Assembly: GCA_047602365.1 (NCBI GenBank)
Contig: JASGHM010000002.1
Coordinates: 1,364,001 to 1,428,000 of the forward strand
Length of the DNA stretch: 64,000 nucleotides
Source: Piscinibacter sp047602365
GTDB lineage: Bacteria; Pseudomonadota; Gammaproteobacteria; Burkholderiales; Burkholderiaceae_C
Direction of reading: 5' to 3'
The translations under genes were made by a program, and so were the position numbers. Numbering within the stretch: position 1 is the stretch's first letter; every line of letters starts with the position of its first letter. Shown one piece after another: positions 1 to 9,643 of this stretch. The notes beneath the pieces are model-generated. The model ran no database searches, had not been told where the DNA came from, and saw only the letters and a list, made by a program, of their open reading frames with translations.

Positions 1-2028
1 CGCGGCGACGAGCTCGAGGTAGTCCTCCAGCGCCGGCATCGGCGGCATGAAGACGTACAGCCGGCCATGGCGCGGCTCGGCGGACATCGCGGTGCGCGTG
101 ACCCAGCCGGCCGACTCGAAGCGCTGCGGCGTGCGCAGCGAGGCCGCCGGCGTCGCGCTGGCCTCGCCTTCGTCGAGCTGGCCGAAGCCGCTGGTGCCGA
201 AACCATGCGCGCCACCACGCTGCGCGGCGCGCGAACGGTCGGCGAAGCTGCCCAGCGGCTGCGTCGCGCCGCCACCTGCTCCTCCGGCCGCACCGGTCGG
301 ATCGGCGAACTGGCTGGCAAAGCGCAAGCGCTGGTACGGCGGCAGCGGCGGGAAGGGCTGGGTCGGGTCGGGCGCGTGGATCCACGGCATGTCGGTGCCG
401 GTCGCCCAGGGCTGCGAATCGAGCGGCAGCCGGTAGCCCATCGCCGAGTCGCCGGGGATCAGGTAGCAGCGTTCGCTGCGCAGGAACCACGGGCCGGTCT
501 GCCAGCGTGCCGTGCCGACGTAGTTGCGCGCCACCGGCAGCACATGGCCGACCACCTTGTCCAGGCCCTGGCTGAACACCTTGCGGATGCGCTCGCGCTC
601 GAGCGGATCGGCCAGCCGCGCATCGAAGGGGTCGACGTTGGTCGGCAGCTTGCGTTCGCGCCACAGGTAGTACCAGACGTCCTCAAAAGCCGGGAAGACG
701 TACTTCGGGTCGAGCGCGAGGCGCTTCGCGACGCCGGCGAGGAAGCGCTGCGCCTGCACGTCGGTGACACCGTAGTCCTGGTGCTCGCTGGCGAACAGCT
801 CGGGGTGCGTCCACACCGGCTCGCGGTCCTTGCGCCAGAACAGGTTCAGGCTCCAGCGCGGCAACTGCTCGCCCGGGTACCACTTGCCCTGGCCGTAGTG
901 CAGCAGGCCGCCGTCGCCGTACTTGGCGCGCAGCTTGTCCATCAGGTCGGCCGACAGCAGCCGCTTGGTCGGGCCCAGCGCCTCGGTGTTCCACTCGGCG
1001 CCGTCGCGGTCGTCGACCGACACGAAGGTCGGCTCGCCGCCCTGCGTCAGGCGCACGTCGTGGCGGCGCAGGTCCTCGTCGACCTGGTGGCCCAGCACCT
1101 CGATCTCGCCCCACTGCTCGTCGGTGTAGGGCAGCGTGACGCGCGGCGCCTCCCAGATCCGCGTCACCTTCATGTGGTGCTCGAACTCGGTCTCGCACTC
1201 GTCGAGCACGCCGGTCACCGGCGCGGCCGAGCCGGGGTCGGGCGAGCAGGCCAGCGGGATGTGGCCTTCGCCGGCGAGCAGGCCGGAGGTCGGGTCCAGG
1301 CCGATCCAGCCGGCGCCAGGCAGGTAGACCTCGCACCAGGCGTGCAGGTCGGTGAAGTCGACCTCGGTGCCGCTCGGGCCGTCGAGCGACTTGACGTCGC
1401 TCTTCAGCTGGATCAGGTAGCCCGACACGAAGCGTGCCGCAAAGCCGAGGTGGCGCAGGATCTGCACCAGCAGCCAGCCGGAGTCGCGGCACGAGCCGCT
1501 GGCATTGACCAGCGTCTGCTCGGGGGTCTGCACGCCCGGCTCCATGCGGATCAGGTAGCCGATGTCCTTCTGCAGCTTCTGGTTCAGCTCGACGAGGAAG
1601 TTGGTGGTCTGCTTCTTCTCGCGCGGGATCGCCGCCAGGTACTTCGCGAAGGCCGGCGTCAGCTCGCCCTTCAGCCGGTACGGCGCCAGCTCGTGGGCCA
1701 GCGAGGGGTCGTACTCGAACGGGAAATGTTCGGCCGAGGGCTCGAGGAAGAAGTCGAACGGGTTGAGCACCGACATCTCGGCGACCAGGTCGATCTCGAT
1801 GCGGAAGCTCGTCGTCTTGTCCGGGAAGACCAGGCGCGCGAGGTAGTTGGACTGCGGGTCCTGCTGCCAGTTGATGAAGTGCGTGGCCGGCTCGACACGC
1901 ATCGAGTAGCTCAGGATGCGCGTGCGCGAGTGCGGCGCCGGACGCAGGCGGACCACCTGCGGACCCAGGTTGATCGGCCGGTCGTACCGGTAGTGGGTCA
2001 CGTGGTTGAGCGCGACGTGGATGGACAT
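1..2028 (-). CDS. Transglutaminase-like protein with DUF2126 C-terminal region (3' end outside window)
   Basis: The first 676 residues are present; the frame is still open at base 1, so the C-terminus lies outside the window. It starts MSIHVALNHVTHYRYDRP, an N-terminus typical of large transglutaminase-like/DUF2126 proteins of roughly 1100 residues. A papain-like catalytic triad is visible: Cys180 in GSCRDSGW, His229 in LHAWCEVYL and Asp245 in GLDPTSG. The ATG begins on the base after the stop codon of the upstream transglutaminase gene, so translation is probably coupled. It is the last gene of a four-gene operon with an ATP-grasp and an alpha-E protein. Family knowledge predicts a thiol peptidase or transglutaminase acting on a peptide or amide made by the operon; the substrate is unknown. 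There is no signal peptide, so it is probably cytoplasmic. Confidence 0.9.
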   Translation of the reverse strand, partial: MSIHVALNHVTHYRYDRPINLGPQVVRLRPAPHSRTRILSYSMRVEPATHFINWQQDPQSNYLARLVFPDKTTSFRIEIDLVAEMSVLNPFDFFLEPSAEHFPFEYDPSLAHELAPYRLKGELTPAFAKYLAAIPREKKQTTNFLVELNQKLQKDIGYLIRMEPGVQTPEQTLVNASGSCRDSGWLLVQILRHLGFAARFVSGYLIQLKSDVKSLDGPSGTEVDFTDLHAWCEVYLPGAGWIGLDPTSGLLAGEGHIPLACSPDPGSAAPVTGVLDECETEFEHHMKVTRIWEAPRVTLPYTDEQWGEIEVLGHQVDEDLRRHDVRLTQGGEPTFVSVDDRDGAEWNTEALGPTKRLLSADLMDKLRAKYGDGGLLHYGQGKWYPGEQLPRWSLNLFWRKDREPVWTHPELFASEHQDYGVTDVQAQRFLAGVAKRLALDPKYVFPAFEDVWYYLWRERKLPTNVDPFDARLADPLERERIRKVFSQGLDKVVGHVLPVARNYVGTARWQTGPWFLRSERCYLIPGDSAMGYRLPLDSQPWATGTDMPWIHAPDPTQPFPPLPPYQRLRFASQFADPTGAAGGAGGGATQPLGSFADRSRAAQRGGAHGFGTSGFGQLDEGEASATPAASLRTPQRFESAGWVTRTAMSAEPRHGRLYVFMPPMPALEDYLELVAA

Positions 2029-2862
2029 TCAGGACTCCAGGGTGATCTGTTCGGCGACGGGGCCGACTTGCACGCGCACGCGCATCGACTCGTCGCCACC
2101 GCCTTCGCGCACGCCGCGCACCGGCGCACAGGCAGCATAGTCGGGGCCGACGGCCAGGCGCACGTGGCGCTCGTCCATCAGGCACAGGTGGGTGATATCG
2201 ACGCTCAGCCAGCGCCGCCCGGCCACGTCGAGGCAGACGTCGGCCCAGGCATGGCTGGCCAGTTCGGGTGCGGTCGGCGAATGGAAGTATCCGCTGACGT
2301 AGCGCGCCGGCAGCCCGGCGGCACGGCAGGCGGCGATGAAGACATGGGCCTGGTCCTGGCAGACACCGGCACCGATGGCCAGCGCCTGCCGCGCGGTGGT
2401 GCCCACGTCGGTCACGCCGGCACGGTAGACGATCCGCCGGCAGACGGCACCGGCCAGCGCCAGCAGCTGGTCTTCGCCGACGCGGCCGCCGATGTGCACG
2501 CGGCCCAGGCCGGTCAGCGCAGCGTCGCTCGCGGTCAGCGCGGTGGGTCGCAGGTACAGCGCCGGGTGCGGCGCCGCCAGGTCGTCGACCAGCCAGGCCG
2601 AGGGCGCGGTGACCACGGTGCCGTGCGCCTGCACGCTGCCCTCGTACACATGCCGCCCGCCGCGCGCACGCGCCATGCTCCAGCTGTGCGACAGGTTGCC
2701 GAAGCCGTCACGCTGCGCGTACAGCGGGCCTGGCGCCGTCAGCTGCCACTCGACCACCTCCTGGTGGGCGTTGGCCTGCGGCGTCAGGCACAGCTGCTGC
2801 AGCGCGTACTGCAGCGGCGCGCTGTACTCGTAGTGCGTCTCGTGGCGGATGCTGAGTTTCAT
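2029..2862 (-). CDS. Transglutaminase family protein (bacterial transglutaminase-like N-terminal region)
   Basis: 277 residues. Residues 1-80 form the beta-rich N-terminal domain that starts with MKLSIRHETHYEYS, and residues 150-230 form the transglutaminase-like core. The triad is complete: Cys168 in GVCQDQAH, His204 in SHAWADV and Asp222 in SVDITH. There is no signal peptide. The gene lies 14 bases after the alpha-E gene and abuts the DUF2126 gene with no gap, so it belongs to the same transcript. Family members are predicted thiol hydrolases or acyl transferases. Their regular pairing with ATP-grasp amide ligases suggests cleavage or transfer of an amide product, which is inference. Confidence 0.92.
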   Translation of the reverse strand: MKLSIRHETHYEYSAPLQYALQQLCLTPQANAHQEVVEWQLTAPGPLYAQRDGFGNLSHSWSMARARGGRHVYEGSVQAHGTVVTAPSAWLVDDLAAPHPALYLRPTALTASDAALTGLGRVHIGGRVGEDQLLALAGAVCRRIVYRAGVTDVGTTARQALAIGAGVCQDQAHVFIAACRAAGLPARYVSGYFHSPTAPELASHAWADVCLDVAGRRWLSVDITHLCLMDERHVRLAVGPDYAACAPVRGVREGGGDESMRVRVQVGPVAEQITLES

Positions 2863-2876
2863 CGCTCAGCGCCGGT

Positions 2877-3857
2877 TCACTGCACCGGGACGAGGAAGTC
2901 TCGGCTGATGCCGACGCCGATGGTGTTGACGCGGTCGAGGAACTGCGTCAGGAAGGCGTGCAGGCCGGTGGCGAGGATCTCGTCGATGCGGCCGTACTGC
3001 AGGTCGGCGCGCAGCCGGCCGGCCTGGCGCAGCGTCTCGCCGGACTGTTCGTTGGCGACCATCTTCAGGTTGCCGACCACCTCGTGCATGCAGGCCGCCA
3101 GCGAGCGCGGCATGTCCGGGCGCAGGATCAGCAGTTCGGCCACCTTCTCCGGCAGGATCACGTTGCGGTAGGCCTTGCGGTAGACCTCGAAGCCGGAGAC
3201 CGAGCGCAGGATCGCCGACCAGTGGTAGAAGTCGAACTCGACGTCCTTGGCAACACCCTGCCCCTGGCTCTGACTCAGCGCGGAGCCGAAGAACTCGCTC
3301 TCGACGGCGTGGAACTTGACGTCGAGCAGCCGCGCGGTGTTGTCGGCACGCTCCAGGAAGCTGCCGATGCGCAGGAAGTGGAAGGCCTCGTCCTGCAGCA
3401 TGGTGCCCACGGTCACGCCGCGCGACAGGTGCGAGCGGAACTTGACCCACTCGAACAGCGCGCTCGGATCCTTCTGGAAGTCGCTGGTCGCGACCATGCG
3501 CTGGAACTCCAGCCAGGTCTGGTTCTGCGTCTCCCACACCTCGGTGGTCAGCGTGCCGCGCACCGCGCGCGCGTTCTCGCGCGCCGCCATCAGGCAGGAG
3601 CGGATGCTCGACGGGTTCTGCGCGTCGGCCACCATGTACTGCATGACCTCGCGCGCCTCGATCGTGCCGTGGCGCTTGGCGAAGTCGCCGCTCAGTTCGG
3701 AAATGCCCAGCAGGCCCTTCCAGCCCTTCTCGGCGGCGTCGGCCGACTGCGGCAGCAGCGAGGTCTGGTAGTTGACGTCGAGCATGCGCGCGGTGTTCTC
3801 CGCGCGCTCCATGTAGCGCGACATCCAGAAGAGGTGATCGGCGGTACGTGACAGCAT
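2877..3857 (-). CDS. Alpha-E domain protein (DUF403)
   Basis: 326 residues, almost entirely predicted helix, beginning MLSRTADHLFWMSRYMERAE. The alpha-E (DUF403) family is a charged helical bundle found next to circularly permuted ATP-grasp proteins. Conserved-looking helix motifs include RYMERAENTAR (about 14-24) and FLERADNTARLLDVKF. The ATG lies 2 bases after the stop of the ATP-grasp gene, so the two are almost certainly co-translated. Biochemical function is unknown; comparative genomics proposes a partner of the ATP-grasp enzyme in peptide or amide synthesis. No membrane segment is visible. Confidence 0.92.
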   Translation of the reverse strand: MLSRTADHLFWMSRYMERAENTARMLDVNYQTSLLPQSADAAEKGWKGLLGISELSGDFAKRHGTIEAREVMQYMVADAQNPSSIRSCLMAARENARAVRGTLTTEVWETQNQTWLEFQRMVATSDFQKDPSALFEWVKFRSHLSRGVTVGTMLQDEAFHFLRIGSFLERADNTARLLDVKFHAVESEFFGSALSQSQGQGVAKDVEFDFYHWSAILRSVSGFEVYRKAYRNVILPEKVAELLILRPDMPRSLAACMHEVVGNLKMVANEQSGETLRQAGRLRADLQYGRIDEILATGLHAFLTQFLDRVNTIGVGISRDFLVPVQ

Positions 3858-3859
3858 GA

Positions 3860-5296
3860 TCAGGCCTCCAGAACCCAGGTGTCCTTGGTCCCGCCGCCCT
3901 GCGACGAGTTGACCACCAGCGAGCCCTCCTTCAGCGCGACGCGCGTCAGGCCGCCGGGCACCATCTGCACCGTCTTGCCCGACAGCACGAAGGGCCGCAG
4001 GTCGATGTGGCGCGGCGCGATGCCGCTCTCGACGAAGGTCGGGCAGGTCGACAGCGACAGCGTCGGCTGCGCGATGTAGCCCTCGGGGTGCGCCTCCAGC
4101 GCCTTGCGGAAGTCGGCGATCTCGGCCTTGGTCGACGCCGGCCCGACCAGCATGCCGTAGCCGCCGGCGCCGTGCACTTCCTTGACCACCAGCTCGGGCA
4201 GGTGGTCGAGCACGTACTTCAGGTCGTCGGCCTCGCGGCACAGGTAGGTCGGCACGTTGTTGAGGATGGGCTTCTCGCCGAGGTAGAACTCGATCATCTT
4301 CGGCACGTAGGGGTAGATCGACTTGTCGTCGGCGACGCCGGTGCCGATCGCGTTGCACAGCGTGACGTTGCCGGCGCGATAGACACCCAGCAGCCCGGCG
4401 CAGCCCAGCGACGAGTCGGGCCGGAAGGCCAGCGGGTCGAGGAAGTCGTCGTCGACGCGGCGGTAGATCACGTCGACGCGCTTCGGGCCCTGCGTCGTGC
4501 GCATGTAGACGAAGTTGTCCTTGACGAACAGGTCCTGGCCTTCGACCAGCTCGACGCCCATCTGCTGCGCCAGGAAGGCGTGTTCGAAGTAGGCGCTGTT
4601 GTACATGCCCGGGGTCAGCACGCAGACGGTCGGCTCGTTGACCGCCGCCGGCGCCACCGCGCGCAGCGTCTCGAGCAGCATGTCGGGGTAATGCGCCACC
4701 GGCTCGACGCGGTGCTGGCTGAACAGCTCGGGGAACAGCCGCATCATCATCTTGCGGTTCTCGAGCATGTAGCTGACGCCGCTGGGCACGCGCAGGTTGT
4801 CCTCCAGCACGTAGTAGCTGCCGCTGCCGTCGGCATTGGCGGCGCGCACGATGTCGATGCCGGCGATGTGCGAGTAGACGCCGCCCGGCACGTCGACGCC
4901 CATCATCTCGGGGCGGAACTGCGCGTTCTTGAAGATCTGGTCGGCCGGCACCAGCCCGGCGCGGATGATCTCCTGCTCGTGGTAGACGTCGTGGATGAAG
5001 CGGTTCAGCGCGGTGACACGCTGCGCGAGGCCCTTCTCCATCTCGCTCCACTCGTGCGCCGGGATGACGCGCGGGATCAGGTCGAAGGGAATCAGCCGCT
5101 CGGTGCCGGAACCATCCTCGTCCTTGGCGCCGTAGACCGCGAAGGTGATGCCGACGCGGCGGAAGATCATCTCGGCCTCTTCGCGGCGCGACTTCATCAC
5201 GTCGCGCGGCTGCTGCGCCAGCCAGCGGTCGTAGCCCTTGTAGTGCTCCCGCACCGTGGTGCTGGTGGCCTGCATCTCGTCGAAGCTGGGTCTCAT
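3860..5296 (-). CDS. Circularly permuted type-2 ATP-grasp protein
   Basis: 478 residues from the ATG at 5296, which follows a clear GAGGAG ribosome site nine bases upstream; an ATG 48 bases further upstream has no such site. The protein matches the circularly permuted ATP-grasp family (DUF404/DUF407 type): KNAQFRPEMMGVDVP near residue 125, an acidic stretch VLEDNLRVPSGVSYMLENR near 165, and a C-terminal VVKEVHGAGGYGM loop rich in ligand-like residues. ATP-grasp enzymes form amide or peptide bonds through acyl-phosphates. As first gene of the operon with alpha-E and two transglutaminase-like genes, it probably makes the substrate those proteins handle. The product is unknown. Confidence 0.93.
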   Translation of the reverse strand: MRPSFDEMQATSTTVREHYKGYDRWLAQQPRDVMKSRREEAEMIFRRVGITFAVYGAKDEDGSGTERLIPFDLIPRVIPAHEWSEMEKGLAQRVTALNRFIHDVYHEQEIIRAGLVPADQIFKNAQFRPEMMGVDVPGGVYSHIAGIDIVRAANADGSGSYYVLEDNLRVPSGVSYMLENRKMMMRLFPELFSQHRVEPVAHYPDMLLETLRAVAPAAVNEPTVCVLTPGMYNSAYFEHAFLAQQMGVELVEGQDLFVKDNFVYMRTTQGPKRVDVIYRRVDDDFLDPLAFRPDSSLGCAGLLGVYRAGNVTLCNAIGTGVADDKSIYPYVPKMIEFYLGEKPILNNVPTYLCREADDLKYVLDHLPELVVKEVHGAGGYGMLVGPASTKAEIADFRKALEAHPEGYIAQPTLSLSTCPTFVESGIAPRHIDLRPFVLSGKTVQMVPGGLTRVALKEGSLVVNSSQGGGTKDTWVLEA

Positions 5297-5340
5297 CGAA
5301 AGCGTCTCCTCGGAAAGCAGGGTAGCAAAAAGCAGGCCAC

Positions 5341-7775
5341 TCACGGCCCGGCGAGCACCGGCGTGGCCCGATGGTGCCAGTAGCGGCGCGCCGCGTCACG
5401 CTCGCATTCGGCGGCCTCGGGAGCGACGGAGCGCCACTGCCAGGCACCGCAGTCGGGGCTGGTGGCGATGTCGGTGCGCCGTCCGCGGTAGCGCTCCACC
5501 ACGTCGGGCGCCGGATGGCCGAAACGGTTGCGGTAGCCCGCCTGCGCGACCGCCAGCCGCGGCTGCACGGCGGCCAGGAACAGCGGCGTCGACGAGGTGC
5601 GGCTGCCGTGGTGCGGCACCAGCAGCACGTCGGCGCGCAGCGCGTCGCCCCAGCGCCCGGCGAGCTGCAGTTCCTGCTCGCGCTCGATGTCGCCGGTCAG
5701 CAGCGCAGTGGCCCCGCTGGCGGCGCCGACCCGCAGCACGCAGGAGACGGTGTTCGGGCGCAGCCCCGGGTCGAGCGGGCCGGCCGGCGGATGCAGGAAC
5801 TCGAAGCGCACGCCGTCCCAGCTCCAGGCCTGGCCGGCGGCGCAGGGCGTGTGGCGCGGCGCCAGCGCCAGCAACGGGTGGTCGGGTGCCAGCGAGCTCG
5901 ACAGCTCGTCCACCGGCAGCGCGCTCAGCAGCGCCCTGGCACCGCCGACATGGTCGAGGTCGCGGTGGCTCAGCACCAGCCGGTCGATGCGATCGCTCGC
6001 CGCGGGCGCGCAGCAGCGGCAGCAGCACCCGCTGGCCGGCGTCGCTGTCGCGGGTGTACTGCGGGCCGGCGTCGTAGACCAGCAGGTGATGCCGGGTGCG
6101 CACCAGCACCGCGGTGCCTTGGCCGACGTCGAGCGCGAGCAGCTCGTAGTGGCCCGTCGCAGGGCGCTCGGGCGCCAGAGTCAGAAAGGGCAGCGCCAGC
6201 GGCAAGGCGAGCAGACGCAGCCGCCAGGGCAGTGGCATCACCAGCAGTGCGCCGCCGAGCAGCGCCGCGGCCTGCGCCCAGGCCGGCGCCACCGGCACCT
6301 GCCAGGTCGCCAGCGGCACGGCGGCCAGCGCCTCGAGCAGCCGCACCAGCGGCTGCAGCAGCACCGCGGCCAGCGTCCACAGCGGCGGCGCGAGGGCGCC
6401 GAGCAGCGCCAGCGGCGTCACCGCCAGCGTGATCAGCGGGATGGCGACCAGGTTGGCGACGAAGCCGACCAGCGAGACCTGCTGGAAGAAGACCAGCGTC
6501 AGCGGCGCCAGGCCCAGCGTCGCCACCCATTGCGTGCGCAGCCCGCCGCGCGCGGCGACCGCCAGGCGTTGCCACTGCGAGGCGGGCGTGGCCGCCGGCC
6601 GGCGTTCGCCGTCACGCACCGGCTCGGAGGCCGTCAGCAGCGCCACCGCGGCGAACGACAGCCAGAAGCCCGGCTGCAGCAGCGCCCACGGGTCCACCGC
6701 GGTGACCACCAGCGCCGCCAGCGCCAGCACCAGCGGCCACGGCCAGCGCAGGCCGAGGCTGCGCCAGAGCACGACGGTGGCGAGCATCCACACGGTGCGC
6801 TGCGCCGGCACCGCCCAGCCGGCGAACACCGCGTAGGCCAGCGCCACCGCCAGCCCGCCCCAGCGCGCCGCCTGCGGCGCCGGCACGCGGTGCATCGCTG
6901 CCGGCGAAAGCCGCCAGGCCCAGGCGATCGCCGCGGCCGCGAGCCAGGCCAGCATGGTGATGTGCACCCCGCTGATCGCCATCAGGTGCGACAGGCCCGT
7001 GGTACGGAACAGGTCCCAGTCCTCGCGTGCGATGGCCGACTGGTCGCCCACCGACAGCGCGGCGATCACGCCTGCGGCGCGCGGGTCGGCCACCCGCGCG
7101 ACGATCGCGTCGCGCATGCGCTGGCGCAGCCGCTCGACCGGGTAGGCCGCGGCCGTCCACCACCGCCTGCGCCGGTGCCTCGCGCACGTAGCCGGTGGCG
7201 CGCACGCCCTGCTCGAACAGCATCAGCTCGAGGTCGAAGCCATGCGGGTTGAGCGTGCCGTGCGGCTGGCGCAGGCGGGCATCGAAAGTCCAGCGCTGGC
7301 CGGCGCGCAACTCGCGCTGCGGTTGCGACAGCGTCGCGTCCTCGTGGAAGCCGCTGTACCAGCCGAGCGCGACGAAACGGGGCACGGTCGTCACCGGCTC
7401 GCCGCCCAGCGTGGCCTGCTCGACCTCGAAGCGGAAGCGCAAGCCGTTCGGCCCGGCCTGCGGCAGGCTGGCGACGATGCCGACCAGCCGCAGGTCGCGC
7501 CCCTCGAGTCCGGCAGGCAGCACCTCGGCGAGCCGTTGCGACGCGCGCCACCCGGTGCTGCCGAAGCCGATCAGCGCCAGGCCGAGCAGCAGCGGCCAGA
7601 AGCCGCGCCGCCAGCGCCAGGCCGCCAGCAGCAGCACCAGCCCGGACGCCGACACGCCGAGGTAGACCGCATCGGCCCACAACGCGGGCTGCTGCAACTG
7701 CACGGCCACGCCCGCCGGCGCGGCGAGCAGCGCCGCCAGCCAGCCGGCAGCGCTGGCCGGTGATGCTCCTCCCAT
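5341..7775 (-). CDS. comEC: DNA internalization-related competence protein ComEC/Rec2 (frame interrupted twice)
   Basis: Inner-membrane channel for uptake of single-stranded DNA during transformation. The protein runs through three frames: an N-terminal membrane and OB-like part (7775 to about 7148), the multi-TM competence domain (about 7148 to 5995, including GLSHLMAISGVHITM), and a C-terminal metallo-beta-lactamase-like domain (5995 to 5341) with SHRDLDHVGG and VPHHGSRTSS. Corrected length is about 809 residues, normal for Gram-negative ComEC. The first break is one extra base near 7148. The second looks like a 4-base ATCG duplication near 5995. The sequence is otherwise perfectly conserved-looking, so sequencing error or a very recent lesion is likely. 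The start ATG at 7775 is divergent from ridA. Confidence 0.88.
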
Positions 7776-7823
7776 GGCCGCAGTGTAGGATTCGCGCCCT
7801 CCTCCCTCGCGACACGCCCCACC

Positions 7824-8288
7824 ATGTCGAACGCCAACGTCTACGACCGTCTCGCCGAACTCGGCATCACGCTGCCGCCGGTCGCGGTGCCCGCCGCCGC
7901 CTACGTGCCCTTCGTGCGCACCGGCAACCTGGTCTTCATCTCCGGCCATATCGCCAAGCGCGACGGCAAGCCCTGGGTCGGCCAGCTCGGCGCGACGATG
8001 GACACCGCCACCGGCGCATAGGCCGCACGTGCGATCGCCATCGACCTGCTCGGCACGCTGCATGCGGCCGTCGGCGACCTGAACAAGGTCGAGCGCATCG
8101 TCAAGGTGATGAGCCTGGTCAACAGCACCGGCAGCTACACCGAGCAGCACCTGGTGACCAACGGCTGCTCCGAACTGTTCGGCCAGGTGTTCGGCGACAA
8201 GGGCGCCCACGCGCGCAGCGCCTTCGGCGTGGCGCAGATCCCGCTGGGGGCCTGCGTCGAGATCGAGCTGATCGCCCAGGTTGCCTGA
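7824..8288 (+). pseudogene. RidA family protein with an internal TAG stop
   Basis: The frame encodes a RidA/YjgF-type protein of 154 residues but carries a TAG codon at 8019-8021. Before it lies the N-terminus (SNANVYDRLAELGITLPP, later VFISGHIAKRDGKPWVGQLG). After it, still in the same frame, lies the conserved rest (AARAIAIDLLGTLHAAVGDL ... ALIGVEIELIAQVA-like end). The family normally has Glu at this place, so a single GAG-to-TAG change explains it. RidA enzymes hydrolyse reactive enamine/imine intermediates from PLP enzymes. Either this is a genuine nonsense mutation, or a base error in a sequence that shows many small errors. The 3' end lies just 5 bases before dsbB. Confidence 0.8.
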
Positions 8289-8293
8289 GCCCG

Positions 8294-8758
8294 ATGAAGC
8301 TCACGACACGAAGCGTTCTCGTCGGTCTGGCGCTGCTGTGCATCGCAGCGGTCGGCGCCGCGCTGTTCACGCAGTACATGTGGGAGATGCAGCCCTGCCC
8401 GTGGTGCATCCTGCAGCGGGTGATCTTCCTGCTGATCGCGCTGCTGCTGCTGCTCGGCGCCTTCCTGCCCGGGCGTTTCGCCTTCGTCGGCCTCGCCGTG
8501 CTGGCCGCGATGTCCGGCATCGCCGCGGCGCTGTACCAGCATTTCGTCGCCGCCAAGTCGACCTCGTGCAACCTGACGCTGGCCGACAAGATCGTCAGCG
8601 GCATCGGTCTGGACAAGCTGCTGCCGCCGGTGTTCGAGGTGCGCGCGAGCTGCGCCGACGCGGCGGTCGACCTGCTCGGCCTGCCCTACGAGTTCTGGAG
8701 CCTGGGGCTGTTCGTGGTGATCGCGGCCACCGCGGTCTGGGCGCTGCGTTCGCGCTGA
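8294..8758 (+). CDS. dsbB: Disulfide bond formation protein B
   Basis: 154 residues with four predicted membrane helices, an inner-membrane quinone-linked oxidase that reoxidises periplasmic DsbA. Both functional cysteine pairs are visible: Cys35-Pro-Trp-Cys38 in the first periplasmic loop and Cys92/Cys120 in the second loop. The length is typical of short betaproteobacterial DsbB proteins. The gene starts 5 bases after ridA and could share its transcript. It converges on an exported protein gene whose stop begins at 8765. Confidence 0.95.
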   Translation: MKLTTRSVLVGLALLCIAAVGAALFTQYMWEMQPCPWCILQRVIFLLIALLLLLGAFLPGRFAFVGLAVLAAMSGIAAALYQHFVAAKSTSCNLTLADKIVSGIGLDKLLPPVFEVRASCADAAVDLLGLPYEFWSLGLFVVIAATAVWALRSR

Positions 8759-8764
8759 CGAACA

Positions 8765-9643
8765 TCAACTCGGCGCGCAGGCCGGGTTGCCCTCGGTCGG
8801 CACGGGCACCGACATCAACCAGCCACGCAGCGTGCGGATCAGCAACCGTCCGCAGGCGCTGGCGACCAGGCTGCCGCGCTCCATCTTTTCGCTGCCACCC
8901 TCCGCATATCGGAAGGTGCGCTGAGGTGCTTCGGCAGGTGCCGCGGCCTGCTGCAGATCGTCCATCGCCACGTCGAGAGACAGCGCGAGCAATGCAGCGC
9001 TTTCGTCGGTCAAGCGCCGGCCACCATCCGTCAGCCAATGGGCCTGGACGGCTTGTGCATCGGCGGCGGGCGTGTCGACCGGTCGCGACACCACACGAAT
9101 GGTCTGGGCATAGGCCGCATCGGCCGTTGCCGGCGCGTAGATGCGTACCGCGGTGTCCAGCACCAGGGCGCGCTGGTCACGCGTCATCGAGAACACCGGC
9201 GCCGCCTCGACGACCCAGTCCTGGCCCGGGTTGTCATCCAGACCGAGCAGCCGGCGCGAGCCCGAGCTCTTCTGGCGTGGCAGTGCGTCGCGGATCAGCT
9301 GCACATTGGTGAAGCCGCCGAGCACGCCCTCGAAGGGCGCGAGCACTTCGTTCGCTTCGGCCTGGAGCTTCTCCTTCTGGCTCTGTTTGGCACCCTCGCT
9401 CAGCAGCCCGTGCGTGAGGATGGCCGCCAGCAGGCCCGCTGCATTCGGCGCCGGATAGAGCATCGCGCCGGTACCCAGGCCCGCCGCGTCTCGGTTGACG
9501 ACGCCGCGGAACACCACCTTCTCGACGCTGGGAGGCTTCAGCGCCCAGCCCCGCTCGGCCGGTGCCTGTGCCACGGCCGGCCCTGCGACCAGCCCGAACA
9601 GGGCCGCCGTGATGACCCACCGCAGCCCGGCGGCGGGCGTCAT
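8765..9643 (-). CDS. Exported protein of unknown function
   Basis: 292 residues from the ATG at 9643, which overlaps the stop codon of the upstream lipoprotein gene as ATGA, so translation is coupled. The N-terminus is a clear Sec signal peptide (TPAAGLRWVITAALFGLVAG, cleavage near PAVAQA/APAER). The remainder has mixed alpha/beta character, no membrane helix and no motif I recognise; a C-terminal Cys pair (ASACGRLL and the NPACAPS tail) might form a disulfide, possible with DsbB encoded next door. It pairs with the upstream lipoprotein and probably works with it in the envelope. Function not assigned. Confidence 0.75.
   Translation of the reverse strand: MTPAAGLRWVITAALFGLVAGPAVAQAPAERGWALKPPSVEKVVFRGVVNRDAAGLGTGAMLYPAPNAAGLLAAILTHGLLSEGAKQSQKEKLQAEANEVLAPFEGVLGGFTNVQLIRDALPRQKSSGSRRLLGLDDNPGQDWVVEAAPVFSMTRDQRALVLDTAVRIYAPATADAAYAQTIRVVSRPVDTPAADAQAVQAHWLTDGGRRLTDESAALLALSLDVAMDDLQQAAAPAEAPQRTFRYAEGGSEKMERGSLVASACGRLLIRTLRGWLMSVPVPTEGNPACAPS

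Noticed and set aside
67..3171. Very long plus-strand open frame of about 1034 codons
   Set aside because: It lies antisense to the transglutaminase operon, has the Arg/Ala/His-rich composition of antisense frames in GC-rich DNA and no protein-like motif, while the minus strand shows catalytic triads throughout.
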